From Chloroflexota bacterium (lineage in GTDB: Bacteria > Chloroflexota > Dehalococcoidia > Lucifugimonadales > UBA3495): DNA of 10,329 nt. Made by a program: the position numbers and the translations under genes. The notes beneath the pieces are model-generated. The model ran no database searches, had not been told where the DNA came from, and saw nothing but the letters and a program-made list of their open reading frames with translations. The first letter of the stretch is position 1. Each line of letters opens with the position of its first letter. The DNA is taken from the NCBI GenBank assembly GCA_028874675.1, contig JAPPJA010000116.1:283-10611 (forward strand), written 5' to 3'. This document shows positions 1 through 6,347 of this stretch, in pieces.

Positions 1-287
1 ACATCCCCGGCCACGTAAAGGAGATGGAACCTTACCTGCTGGGAAGGCTGAATGACGTCAAGGACCGCTTTTCCTTTGTTACCGAGGTACGCGGCAAGGG
101 CCTGCTGGCCGCCATGGACTTCGACGACGCCATATCCGGACAGGTCTTGACCAACTGTAACGAGGCCGGACTTCTGCTCAACGGCCCGCGTCCCAACACC
201 ATCCGCTTCATGCCTCCCCTTAACATCACCCCCGCCGAGATCGACGAGGGTGTCGGCAGGCTGGAACAAGCCCTGGAGAAGATTTAG
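1..287 (+). CDS. argD: Acetylornithine/ornithine-type aminotransferase, C-terminal part (5' end outside window)
   Basis: The reading frame is open from the left edge (first full codon at 3) and stops at TAG 285-287, so only about the last 95 residues are present. The visible part resembles the small C-terminal domain of class III PLP aminotransferases of the ArgD group: a VRGKGLLAAMDF strand, then EAGLLLNGPRPNTIRFMPPL, then a final helix starting ITPAEIDEGV. ArgD makes N-acetylornithine from N-acetylglutamate semialdehyde in cytoplasmic arginine synthesis. The PLP lysine lies upstream of the window. The symbol rests on these C-terminal motifs and on argG being the next gene. Related class III enzymes (ornithine or GABA aminotransferase) share this end, so the family is safer than the exact substrate. 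The ATG at 24 is internal, not a start. Confidence 0.75.
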   Translation, partial: IPGHVKEMEPYLLGRLNDVKDRFSFVTEVRGKGLLAAMDFDDAISGQVLTNCNEAGLLLNGPRPNTIRFMPPLNITPAEIDEGVGRLEQALEKI

Positions 288-333
288 GCCAGGGCCCGGC
301 CCTTGCCCGGACTGGAGGGTCAAGTTCAACGAA

Positions 334-362
334 GACTGCTCCTGCCGCATGCGGGCGCAGTC
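334..362 (+). other. Bulged stem-loop in the argD-argG gap
   Basis: GACTGC (334-339) pairs perfectly with GCAGTC (357-362), and GCC (344-346) stacks inside against GGC (354-356). This leaves a 4-nt bulge (TCCT) on the 5' side and a 7-nt loop. The inner part contains the palindrome CCGCATGCGG (345-354). No T-run follows, so it is not an intrinsic terminator. It could be a leader-RNA structure upstream of argG or a protein-binding palindrome. The pairing is visible; any role is inference. Confidence 0.35.
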
Positions 363-441
363 TCGTACTGGAACCCGGCGAAGACGTCCGGCTGAAAGAA
401 AACTACTGGAAGTCGCTCCTGTGGGTGATGGCCCTGATTCC

Positions 442-474
442 GGAAGATTGGCAAACCCTTTGAGCCAATTTTCT
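442..474 (+). terminator. Terminator-like stem-loop upstream of argG
   Basis: Positions 442-452 pair with 464-474 as an 11-bp stem (nine Watson-Crick pairs and two G-U), with an 11-nt loop. The core is ATTGGC against GCCAAT, and the 3' arm ends in TTTTCT. The U-run lies inside the stem rather than after it and the GC core is only three pairs, so termination would be weak. It sits about 155 nt after the argD stop and 86 nt before the argG start. It could end the argD transcript or act as an attenuator for argG. Confidence 0.4.
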
Positions 475-560
475 CGGCCACTCGCATCGTGAGCCGCCTC
501 GAGTTTCAAGGGCAGGGGCATCGAGTACGACAATGAAACCACGGAGGTAAACCACTACCA

Positions 561-1748
561 ATGGCAAACGACAAAATCGTCCTGGCCTACAGCGGAGGCC
601 TGGATACATCGGTGGCCGTACCCTGGCTAAAGGAACAGTACGGCGCCGACGTCATAACCCTGACCATAGACCTGGGCATGGTGGACCTGGAGTCCATCCG
701 TCAGCGGGCGATGCAGGTTGGCGCGGCCAAGGCCCTGACCGTGGACGGCAAGGAGACCCTGGTCAGCGAGTTTCTCTTCCCCGCCCTGCAGGCCGGCGCC
801 ATCTACGAGGAGCAGTACCCGCTGGCCACCGCCCTGGGCCGGCCCCTCATTGCCCGTTACCTGGTCGAGGCCGCCCGGGCCGAGGGCGCTTATGCCGTGG
901 CCCACGGCTGCACCGGCAAAGGAAACGACCAGGTCCGCATCGACGTGGGCGTGGCCGCCCTGGCTCCCGAACTGAAGGTCATTGCTCCCATCCGGGACTG
1001 GGGAATGAGCCGGGAGGACGAAATCGAATACGGCCAGGCGCGGAACCTGCCCATCAACGCCAGCCGCAGCCGGTTCTCCGTGGACGAAAATCTGTGGGGT
1101 CGCAGCGCCGAGGCCGGCGAACTCGAAGACCCCTGGCTGGAACCGCCCGAAGACGCCTACGACTGGACCCAGCCCGTTAGCAGCGCACCGGACGAACCCA
1201 CCTACGTGGAAATCCACTTCGAGGAGGGTACTCCCACTGCCCTGGACGGCGAGAGTATGAACGGGGTGGACCTGATCCGCCACCTGAACGCGCTGGCCGG
1301 CCAGCACGGCGTTGGCCGGGTTGACCACGTGGAAAACCGCCTGGTGGGCATCAAGTCAAGAGAAGTTTACGAAACTCCCGCGGCGGTGACATTGCACGCT
1401 GCCCACAAGGCGCTGGAAACCCTGACCCTGAGCAAAGACCAGGCCCGCCTGAAGGCCCAGATTGCCCAACAATACGCCGACATGGTCTATAACGGCTTGT
1501 GGTTCACTCACCACCGCCTGGATATGGACGCCTACATCCGCAGCACCCAGCGCTACGTCACCGGCGACGTCAGGGTTAAGCTGCACAAGGGCGTCTGTAC
1601 CGTGGTGGGACGCACCGCTCCCCAGGCCCTCTATAATTACAGCCTGGCCACCTACGACCGGGAAGACCAGTTCGACCACTCCGCCGCCGCCGGCTTCATA
1701 GACATTTTTGGCCTGCCGGTAAGGACCCAGAACCAGGCGCAGGGATAA
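561..1748 (+). CDS. argG: Argininosuccinate synthase
   Basis: This 395-aa cytoplasmic enzyme joins citrulline and aspartate using ATP to give argininosuccinate, the penultimate step of arginine synthesis. The length is normal for the family (about 400). The ATP-binding P-loop of N-type ATP pyrophosphatases is AYSGGLDTS at residues 9-17. The second signature, HGCTGKGNDQVR, is at 115-126. The conserved FSVDENLWGRS is at 172-182, and VENRLVGIKSREVYETP at 257-273 also matches the family. The start is the ATG at 561, with GGAGGT at 543-548 (12-nt spacing, rather long); the family N-terminus begins just there. It follows the probable argD end by 273 nt, consistent with an arginine cluster. The usual partner argH is not in the window; the next genes are an unrelated small pair. 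Confidence 0.97.
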   Translation: MANDKIVLAYSGGLDTSVAVPWLKEQYGADVITLTIDLGMVDLESIRQRAMQVGAAKALTVDGKETLVSEFLFPALQAGAIYEEQYPLATALGRPLIARYLVEAARAEGAYAVAHGCTGKGNDQVRIDVGVAALAPELKVIAPIRDWGMSREDEIEYGQARNLPINASRSRFSVDENLWGRSAEAGELEDPWLEPPEDAYDWTQPVSSAPDEPTYVEIHFEEGTPTALDGESMNGVDLIRHLNALAGQHGVGRVDHVENRLVGIKSREVYETPAAVTLHAAHKALETLTLSKDQARLKAQIAQQYADMVYNGLWFTHHRLDMDAYIRSTQRYVTGDVRVKLHKGVCTVVGRTAPQALYNYSLATYDREDQFDHSAAAGFIDIFGLPVRTQNQAQG

Positions 1749-1769
1749 ACCCGGCTGGAGGCAAAAGCG

Positions 1770-1997
1770 ATGAGCGAAGTCATGACCTGGGCGGAAATTG
1801 AAGCTGGGTTTGACGGACAGTGGGTGCTGATTGAAGACCCGGAGACTACTGGCGCTCAGGAAATCATAAATGGCAAGGTAATCTTTCACAGCCAGGAACG
1901 CCAGGAGGTGTACAGCAAGCTCTTCGAGCTCCGCCCGCATCATCCGGCAATTTTGTATGTGGGAGAAGCGATGCGGGATAAGGCATTTGCGCTTTGA
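1770..1997 (+). CDS. Small conserved-type protein of unknown function (75 aa), first of a coupled pair
   Basis: The start is ATG 1770, with a GGAGG about 10 nt upstream inside the 21-nt gap after argG; the stop is TGA 1995-1997. The protein is acidic and soluble, with no signal peptide or membrane segment. The order is a helix-like MTWAEIEAGF, then GQWVLIEDPETTG, a short strand INGKVIFHS, then EVYSKLFELRP and a final AILYVGE. The small 'GxWV-I ... G-VI-hs ... ev' layout recalls short domains such as DUF5678, but I could not test that. From memory, similar ORFs of about 75 aa precede retropepsin-like genes in other bacteria, and the same order holds here: the next gene starts within this stop codon (TTGA). 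Coupled synthesis and a joint role are inferred; the function is unknown. Confidence 0.75.
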   Translation: MSEVMTWAEIEAGFDGQWVLIEDPETTGAQEIINGKVIFHSQERQEVYSKLFELRPHHPAILYVGEAMRDKAFAL

Positions 1998-2377
1998 CCA
2001 CCTCCTTTAATCCTGTTGCCAGTTTTATTCCAGTAATCGTAAGGCTCTATGGCCCCCTTAACAACGTTAGAGCCAGGCTTGCCCTGGATACCGGTGCGAC
2101 CCAAACCTTGATCAGCAAAGAAACAGTACAATTTCTTGGCTATGATGTGGATGAACCGGTCGAAACAATAGAGTTAGTCACTGCCAGTGGTGAGGAAACG
2201 AGTCCAGTTATTGCAATTCGCATGATCGAGGCGCTGGAACAAGCAAGGAGAGACTTACCAGTTCTTTGCCACAACTTGCCTTCCGGCGCTCCCTTCGACG
2301 GCCTCCTCGGCCTCGACTTCTTCCGGGGGCAGCGGCTGACCCTGGATTTTCGCGAAGGACTCATTACCCTGGATTAG
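1994..2377 (+). CDS. Retropepsin-like aspartic protease family protein (127 aa)
   Basis: This is a single-lobe aspartic protease fold of retroviral size. The catalytic motif LDTGATQTLIS is at residues 31-41 (Asp32), and the second hydrophobic-glycine element GLLGLDFF is at 103-110. An enzyme of this kind would work as a dimer with one Asp per subunit. No signal peptide or membrane anchor is seen, so it is probably cytoplasmic. The start chosen is TTG 1994-1996, overlapping the TGA of the preceding gene. No in-frame ATG lies before the catalytic motif, and the N-terminal strand FIPVIVRLYG is needed for the fold. Only a weak AAGG (1980-1983) precedes it, which fits translational coupling. The substrate is unknown. 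Base composition changes inside the gene: by hand count about 48% GC over 1981-2280, then 72% over 2281-2340. Confidence 0.8.
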   Translation: MTTSFNPVASFIPVIVRLYGPLNNVRARLALDTGATQTLISKETVQFLGYDVDEPVETIELVTASGEETSPVIAIRMIEALEQARRDLPVLCHNLPSGAPFDGLLGLDFFRGQRLTLDFREGLITLD

Positions 2378-2411
2378 GAACAGCTAAACCAAAGACATAC
2401 CTGGAGGACTT

Positions 2412-3575
2412 ATGACCCTGGCCGACAGAATGAACAACCTGGGCACCGAGACCGCTTTCGAGGTTTTGGCCAAGGCGCGGGCCCTCGAGGCCCAGGGAAG
2501 GGAAATCATCCACCTGGAGATCGGTGAACCCGACTTCGATACTCCCAGGCACATCGTTGACGCCGGCGTGCGCGCCCTGCAGGAGGGTTACACCCACTAT
2601 GGCCCCACGCCCGGCCTGCCCGAGTTGCGCGAGGCCATCGCCCGCAACAGCCGCGAGGTGCGGGGCATAGACACCGACCCTGGGCAGGTGGTGGTTACCC
2701 CCGGCGCCAAGCCCATCATGTTCTACGTCATCCTGGCCCTGGCCGAACCCGGCGCCGAGGTCATCTACCCCAACCCCGGCTTCCCCATCTACGAGTCCAT
2801 GATCCGTTTCTCCGGCGCCACCCCGGTTCCCATGCAACTGCTGGAGGAGAAGGACTACCATCCCGATCTGGACGATCTGGCCAGCAAAATCACCGACCGC
2901 ACCCGGCTCATCATCATCAACTCTCCCGAGAATCCCTGCGGTTCCGCCCTCACCCGTGATGAACTGGAGACCGTCGCCAACCTGGCCCGGGGCCGCAACC
3001 TGTACGTGATGGCCGACGAAATCTACAAGGACATCCTCTACACCGGCGAGCACTTCAGCATCGCCGCCTTCCCCGACATGGCCAAACAGACCGTCATCCT
3101 GGACGGCTTTTCCAAGAGCTACGCCATGACCGGCTGGCGGCTGGGCTACGGTATTATGCCCGAGGAACTGGTGCCCCACATCACCCGCCTGGCGGTCAAC
3201 AGCGTTTCCTGCGCCGCCTCCTTCAGCCAGCGGGCCGCCATCGCCGCCCTGGACGGCCCCCAGGACGAAGTTCAGGCCATGGCCGCCGAGTTCGCCCAGC
3301 GCCGCCGCCTCATCACCGACGGCCTGCGCAGCATTCCTGGCTTCAACTGCCCCGAGCCCGAAGGCGCCTTCTATGCCTTCCCCAGCATCAGGGAAACGGG
3401 CCTCAGCAGCAGCCAGTTTGAGGAACGAGCCCTCAACGAAGCCGGCGTGGCCCTGCTGTCCGGCTCAGCCTTCGGCGCCTACGGCGAAGGCTACGTCCGC
3501 CTCTCCTACGCCAATTCCCAGGAAAACATCACCAAGGCGCTGGAAAGCTTGCGGGAGTTTGTAAGCGCCTTGTAG
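2412..3575 (+). CDS. Class I/II PLP-dependent aminotransferase (aspartate aminotransferase-like)
   Basis: This 387-aa fold-type I enzyme moves an amino group between an amino acid and a 2-oxo acid in the cytoplasm. The N-terminal IHLEIGEPDFDTP is at residues 33-45 and YTHYGPTPGLPELREAI at 60-76. The cofactor-contacting NSPENPCG is at 170-177 (Asn174), Asp202 is in ADEIY, and the PLP-binding Lys235 is in SKSYAMTGWRLGY. The substrate-carboxylate Arg363 is in YVRLSYA. The cofactor motif is normally NPTG; here Thr is Cys. The start ATG 2412 has GGAGG at 2403-2407, a tight 4-nt spacing; ATG 2430 (Met7) is possible. It lies 34 nt after the retropepsin gene, so cotranscription is likely. Aspartate aminotransferase is the likeliest role, but alanine, aromatic or N-succinyldiaminopimelate activity cannot be excluded, so no symbol is given. 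Confidence 0.9.
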   Translation: MTLADRMNNLGTETAFEVLAKARALEAQGREIIHLEIGEPDFDTPRHIVDAGVRALQEGYTHYGPTPGLPELREAIARNSREVRGIDTDPGQVVVTPGAKPIMFYVILALAEPGAEVIYPNPGFPIYESMIRFSGATPVPMQLLEEKDYHPDLDDLASKITDRTRLIIINSPENPCGSALTRDELETVANLARGRNLYVMADEIYKDILYTGEHFSIAAFPDMAKQTVILDGFSKSYAMTGWRLGYGIMPEELVPHITRLAVNSVSCAASFSQRAAIAALDGPQDEVQAMAAEFAQRRRLITDGLRSIPGFNCPEPEGAFYAFPSIRETGLSSSQFEERALNEAGVALLSGSAFGAYGEGYVRLSYANSQENITKALESLREFVSAL

Positions 3576-3627
3576 CAGCAAGGCTCTTCCATTGGGTTGG
3601 GAGTGGGCACCATATTTGCCATAGGAG

Positions 3628-3656
3628 AAGGGGACGACAACAAACGCCGTCCCCTT
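3628..3656. terminator. Hairpin between convergent genes, possible bidirectional terminator
   Basis: AAGGGGACG (3628-3636) pairs perfectly with CGTCCCCTT (3648-3656), giving 9 bp with an 11-nt loop. It lies 52 nt after the class I aminotransferase stop and 39 nt after the end of the convergent class V gene. Downstream U-runs are poor on both strands (ATTGTT on +), so termination strength is uncertain. The position between tail-to-tail genes supports the call. Confidence 0.6.
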
Positions 3657-3695
3657 ATTGTTAGCAAGCTCTGGCCGGTTCTTGGAAGAGCGCTG

Positions 3696-4907
3696 TTACG
3701 GCAGCACCCCACCATCATCATAACTAACCAGCGCGCGCTGGGCGGCGGACATGCTGGCCCCTGATGCAACCTCGTAGCCCAGGTCCGGCAGTATCTGTTC
3801 CAGCGCCGACAGGAAGGCAAACACGTTCGACTCCTTGGCCGACTCGCCCATCAGGCCGATGCGCCAGGCCTTCCCTCGTACCTGCCCCAGGCCTCCGCCA
3901 ATCTCAATGTTGAAGTCCCGCAGCAAACGTCCCCGCACCGCCATATCCTCGATACCCTCCGGAATTAGAGCGGTGGTGAGAGGGTTTAGGCGGTAACCCT
4001 CGGGCGCCATCAACCCTATACCCAGGGCTTCCAGGCCGGCCCGCAGCGCCCCGGCCACTCGGGCGTGGCGGCGTATCCGGTTGTCTATCCCCTCTTCCAT
4101 CATCATCCGCAGCGACTCCCGCAGGGCATAGGTCATGGATATCGGCGTCGTATGGTGGTAAGCCCTCGTCTGGTTCCAGTAACTTTCCAGGTCCTTCAGG
4201 TTGAAGTAGAAGCTCTGGACCTTGCTGGGCCTGGTGTTGATTACCTCAATGGCCCGGGGGCCGAAGCTGATGGGCGCCAGCCCCGGGGGCGACCCCAGGC
4301 ACTTCTGCGTCGCGCTGTAGCAGACGTCCAGGTCCCAGTCGTCCACCCGCACGTCGTGACCGCCCAGGGAGGTTACCGCGTCCACGATAATCAGGGCGTT
4401 GTGCCGGTGCACCAGGTCCACAATCTCCGGCATAGGCGTCAGCACGCCGGTAGAGGTTTCGGCATGGACCACGCCTACAGCCTTCACCGGCCCGTGCTGC
4501 CCCAGGGCGTCGGCCAGGACCTGTATGTCCACCGGGTCGCCCCACTCGAAGTCCAGGATAATCGCCTCCGCCCCGCACCTCTCGGCGATGTCGCCCAGGC
4601 GGTCGCCGAAGAAACCGTTGCGGCAGATGATCACCTTGTCATCCCGCTCCAGCACGTTGGCGCAGGCGGCCTCCATGGCGCCGGTGCCGGTGGAAGACAG
4701 GGGCACGGTCATGAAGTTCTCGGTGTGATACACCTCCCTCAGCATCCCGCAAACCTCGTCCATCACCTGGAAAAACTGGGGGTCCAGGTGCCCCAGGACG
4801 GGCAATGTCATGGCCTGCAGCACCCGGGGATTTACGGAACTGGGCCCCGGCCCCATGAGTATTCGCTGGGGAGGATTGAATTCGTCCATATAGGTGGGGG
4901 TAGTCAA
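3696..4907 (-). CDS. Class V aminotransferase, serine/alanine-glyoxylate aminotransferase type
   Basis: This 403-aa cytoplasmic PLP enzyme has the layout of the serine-pyruvate/alanine-glyoxylate group. The N-terminal motif MGPGPSSVNPRVL is at residues 18-30, and GHLDPQF at 39-45. SSTGTGAMEA at 71-80 contacts cofactor phosphate and HAETSTG is at 148-154. Asp176 in IIVDAVTS pairs with the pyridine nitrogen, Lys202 in YSATQKCLGSPPG binds PLP, and YHHTTP is at 250-255. Arg349 in RIGLMG should bind the substrate carboxylate. Such enzymes make glycine from glyoxylate using serine or alanine as donor. The start chosen is TTG 4907, because AGGAGA (4916-4921) sits 8 nt upstream; the ATG at 4889 would lie 26 nt from it. 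It has its own promoter and looks monocistronic. The exact donor is not decidable by eye; cysteine desulfurase is unlikely given the TSTG and GSPPG motifs. Confidence 0.92.
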   Translation of the reverse strand: MTTPTYMDEFNPPQRILMGPGPSSVNPRVLQAMTLPVLGHLDPQFFQVMDEVCGMLREVYHTENFMTVPLSSTGTGAMEAACANVLERDDKVIICRNGFFGDRLGDIAERCGAEAIILDFEWGDPVDIQVLADALGQHGPVKAVGVVHAETSTGVLTPMPEIVDLVHRHNALIIVDAVTSLGGHDVRVDDWDLDVCYSATQKCLGSPPGLAPISFGPRAIEVINTRPSKVQSFYFNLKDLESYWNQTRAYHHTTPISMTYALRESLRMMMEEGIDNRIRRHARVAGALRAGLEALGIGLMAPEGYRLNPLTTALIPEGIEDMAVRGRLLRDFNIEIGGGLGQVRGKAWRIGLMGESAKESNVFAFLSALEQILPDLGYEVASGASMSAAQRALVSYDDGGVLP

Positions 4908-4915
4908 AACTGGGT

Positions 4916-4921
4916 TCTCCT
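4916..4921 (-). promoter_or_regulatory. Ribosome binding site that decides a TTG start
   Basis: On the minus strand AGGAGA is followed by 8 nt and then TTG at 4907. The in-frame ATG at 4889 has no comparable site, so this site supports TTG as the start of the class V aminotransferase. Confidence 0.7.
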
Positions 4922-4951
4922 GTTTGTGCTCGTCAGCAGTCTGGTCCCTGC

Positions 4952-4980
4952 ATTATCCGCCATTTGGGTGCGGACGGCAA
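4952..4980 (-). promoter_or_regulatory. Candidate sigma-70-type promoter for the class V aminotransferase
   Basis: On the minus strand TTGCCG (4975-4980, 4 of 6 to the -35 consensus) is followed by exactly 17 nt and then GATAAT (4952-4957, 5 of 6 to the -10 consensus). Transcription would begin near 4945, giving a leader of about 38 nt. The -35 box overlaps the A/T run of the terminator just upstream, so the two elements abut. Confidence 0.55.
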
Positions 4981-5009
4981 AAAAGGGGGCAGACGAAAAG
5001 CCTGCCCCC
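4979..5009 (-). terminator. Intrinsic terminator of the SDR gene
   Basis: On the minus strand GGGGGCAG (5002-5009) pairs with CTGCCCCC (4985-4992) as an 8-bp GC-rich stem with a 9-nt loop. It is followed at once by six T residues (4979-4984). It lies 41 nt after the SDR stop. This is the clearest Rho-independent terminator in the window and separates the SDR and class V aminotransferase transcripts. Confidence 0.85.
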
Positions 5010-5050
5010 AACCGTTAAATCTCCAGGAAACCGGCGTTTTCGGTTGCCCC

Positions 5051-5848
5051 TTAAACCACTGGCGACGTTCCTCCGTCAATGTTGATGGCTATACCCGTCA
5101 GGTAGCTGGCCCGCTCCGACGCAAGGAACGCTATAACGTCGCCCGCCTCCTCCGTCTCCGCGATGCGGCCCAGGGGTACGCCCCGGGCTATTGCCGTCTG
5201 CTCGTAAAACTCGTCCAGGGTCAGGTCCGGGTTGGTTTCCACCAGCCGGTCGTAGCGGCGGGTGTGCTGGCCGCTCTTGACTATGCCAATACAGACGGTG
5301 TTGACCAGGATATTGTCCTTGGCCAGGTCCTTGGACAGCCCCTTGGTGATGGCAATGCCCGTGGCCCGGGAAATGGAAGTGGGCATTGAACCCGCGCCGG
5401 GTGTCCGGCCGCCCAGGTTCGTGACGTTGATGATGCGACCGCCGCCAACCTTGCGCATCTCGGGAATGGAGCGGCGAATCAGCCGCACCGCGCCCCAGAC
5501 CTTCAGGTCAAAGTCGTACTCCCACTCGTCGTCGGTGACGTCCTCAAAGGGCTTGGCCAGCGACACACCGGCGTTGTTTACCAGGATGTCCACCCGCCCG
5601 AAATTGTCCAATGCGGTCTGCACCACCTGCTCGGCGCTGTCCGGATGGGAAACGTCCGCGGAGACGGGCAGCACCATACCTTCGGTGGCGGTGCGAATAT
5701 CCAGCGCGGCCTGGTCCAGCTTCTCCTGCCCCCGCGCCACGATGACAACCCTGGCTCCCTCTTCCGCCATCCGCTGGGCGGCGGCCTTCCCGATGCCCTC
5801 GCTGCCGCCGGTAACAATGGCAACCTTGTCGGTCAATCCAAGATCCAT
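5051..5848 (-). CDS. Short-chain dehydrogenase/reductase-fold protein lacking the canonical catalytic tetrad
   Basis: This 265-aa single-domain Rossmann protein has normal SDR length. The dinucleotide loop TGGSEGIG is at residues 13-20, Arg39 after strand beta-2 (VIVARG) suggests NADP(H), NNAG is at 91-94 and the C-terminal TGIAINIDGG at 251-260. At the four catalytic positions it departs from the family: Lys116 for Asn, Asn144 (in NVTNLGG) for Ser, Thr157 for Tyr and Arg161 for Lys (in TSISRAT). I placed these by eye alignment and checked the codons for 144, 157 and 161. I recall a clade of SDR-annotated proteins with a similar 'K...SxxR' pattern and an IG-hydrophobic-x-SGQ stretch, here IGIVKSGQ at 187-194. 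Substrate and even redox activity are therefore open. The start ATG 5848 has GGAGGT (5855-5860) 6 nt upstream; the frame continues to 6052 but gives no SDR sequence there. Confidence 0.9.
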   Translation of the reverse strand: MDLGLTDKVAIVTGGSEGIGKAAAQRMAEEGARVVIVARGQEKLDQAALDIRTATEGMVLPVSADVSHPDSAEQVVQTALDNFGRVDILVNNAGVSLAKPFEDVTDDEWEYDFDLKVWGAVRLIRRSIPEMRKVGGGRIINVTNLGGRTPGAGSMPTSISRATGIAITKGLSKDLAKDNILVNTVCIGIVKSGQHTRRYDRLVETNPDLTLDEFYEQTAIARGVPLGRIAETEEAGDVIAFLASERASYLTGIAINIDGGTSPVV

Positions 5849-5854
5849 TTCTTG

Positions 5855-5860
5855 ACCTCC
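5855..5860 (-). promoter_or_regulatory. Ribosome binding site of the SDR gene
   Basis: GGAGGT on the minus strand lies 6 nt before ATG 5848. It favours this start over the longer open frame reaching 6052, which would begin upstream of the predicted promoter at 5921-5929. Confidence 0.8.
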
Positions 5861-5876
5861 CTCTGCTTGAAAATAT

Positions 5877-5918
5877 ACCCGCCCGAAGCGGGTCTCGATT
5901 CCTGCCGGAAATGCCGGC
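5877..5918 (-). promoter_or_regulatory. Two tandem hairpins in the SDR 5' leader
   Basis: In transcript order, GCCGG-CATTT-CCGGC (5904-5918, 5 bp, 5-nt loop) comes first. Then comes ACCCGC-TTCGG-GCGGGT (5877-5893, 6 bp, 5-nt loop), followed by ATATTTTC. The second resembles a short attenuator hairpin with a broken U-run. Both lie at or just after the predicted start site and before the ribosome binding site. The first may overlap the start site itself, so it could also be a DNA operator. The role is inferred. Confidence 0.4.
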
Positions 5919-5920
5919 GT

Positions 5921-5929
5921 ATTATAGCA
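5921..5929 (-). promoter_or_regulatory. Extended -10 promoter of the SDR gene
   Basis: The minus strand reads TGCTATAAT, a perfect TGnTATAAT extended -10. The hexamer 17 nt further upstream (AATCCA) is a poor -35, as is common for extended -10 promoters. Transcription would start near 5914, leaving a leader of about 65 nt. Confidence 0.6.
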
Positions 5930-6347
5930 GTAGTTCCTTAGTCTGGATTTCTTCCGCAACCAACTCGCTGGGACCCGGACCGGTTGGCGCGGCCTTATTT
6001 CCACAAAGGGGCAAAACCTGGGTGTCTGCCCTGATCTCCCCTCCCCATACACCGAAGCGGTACCCTTCTACTGACTCTCACCCCCTTTTCAGCCTGCTCA
6101 ACCGAGCCCTACCATATTCACACAGCGCTGGCTGCGACAGACAGGACCCTGGGGGAGCCTCAGCCTCAAGTCGCCCACCTAAGAAGACCCGTGAAAATGC
6201 CATGAAGAAACGCCCCAAAATGCGCCGTGCCGGGGTGAATCTCCGGGTAGGATATGACAGGATATGGGCGGAAATAACGGGGAAAACAGTATTCTTTGCC
6301 AGGGGCCCGGGCCAGTCAGGCCAATTGCTCCGCCGCTGCGCCCGGCT
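5930..6347. other. Long non-coding stretch between divergent promoters
   Basis: About 418 nt lie between the two extended -10 promoters with no gene I can support. Open frames here, including a 160-codon one at 5911-6393 on +, show no recognisable domain and run through the tig promoter. I see no tRNA T-loop consensus, tmRNA or SRP RNA core. Noted structure: AGGATATG repeated at 6249-6256 and 6259-6266 (10-bp period), and the palindrome GGCCCGGGCC at 6304-6313. A pyrimidine-rich run (about 6037-6090) is also present. An unrecognised small RNA or a decayed gene cannot be excluded. Confidence 0.5.

Noticed and set aside
290..314. GGGCCCGG-rich stretch after argD resembling 6303-6313
   Set aside because: The shared bases are short and GC-only; I treat it as chance and not a dispersed repeat.
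250..492. 80-codon open frame on + across the argD end and the argD-argG gap
   Set aside because: Starts inside argD in another frame, is Arg/Pro-rich and shows no family features.
5849..6052. 68-residue N-terminal extension of the SDR
   Set aside because: It would start upstream of the extended -10 promoter, has no SDR-like sequence, and ATG 5848 has a strong ribosome binding site at correct spacing.
5930..6347. Possible tRNA, tmRNA or SRP RNA in the gap
   Set aside because: No T-loop consensus, no cloverleaf pairing and no SRP core motif found on either strand by eye.
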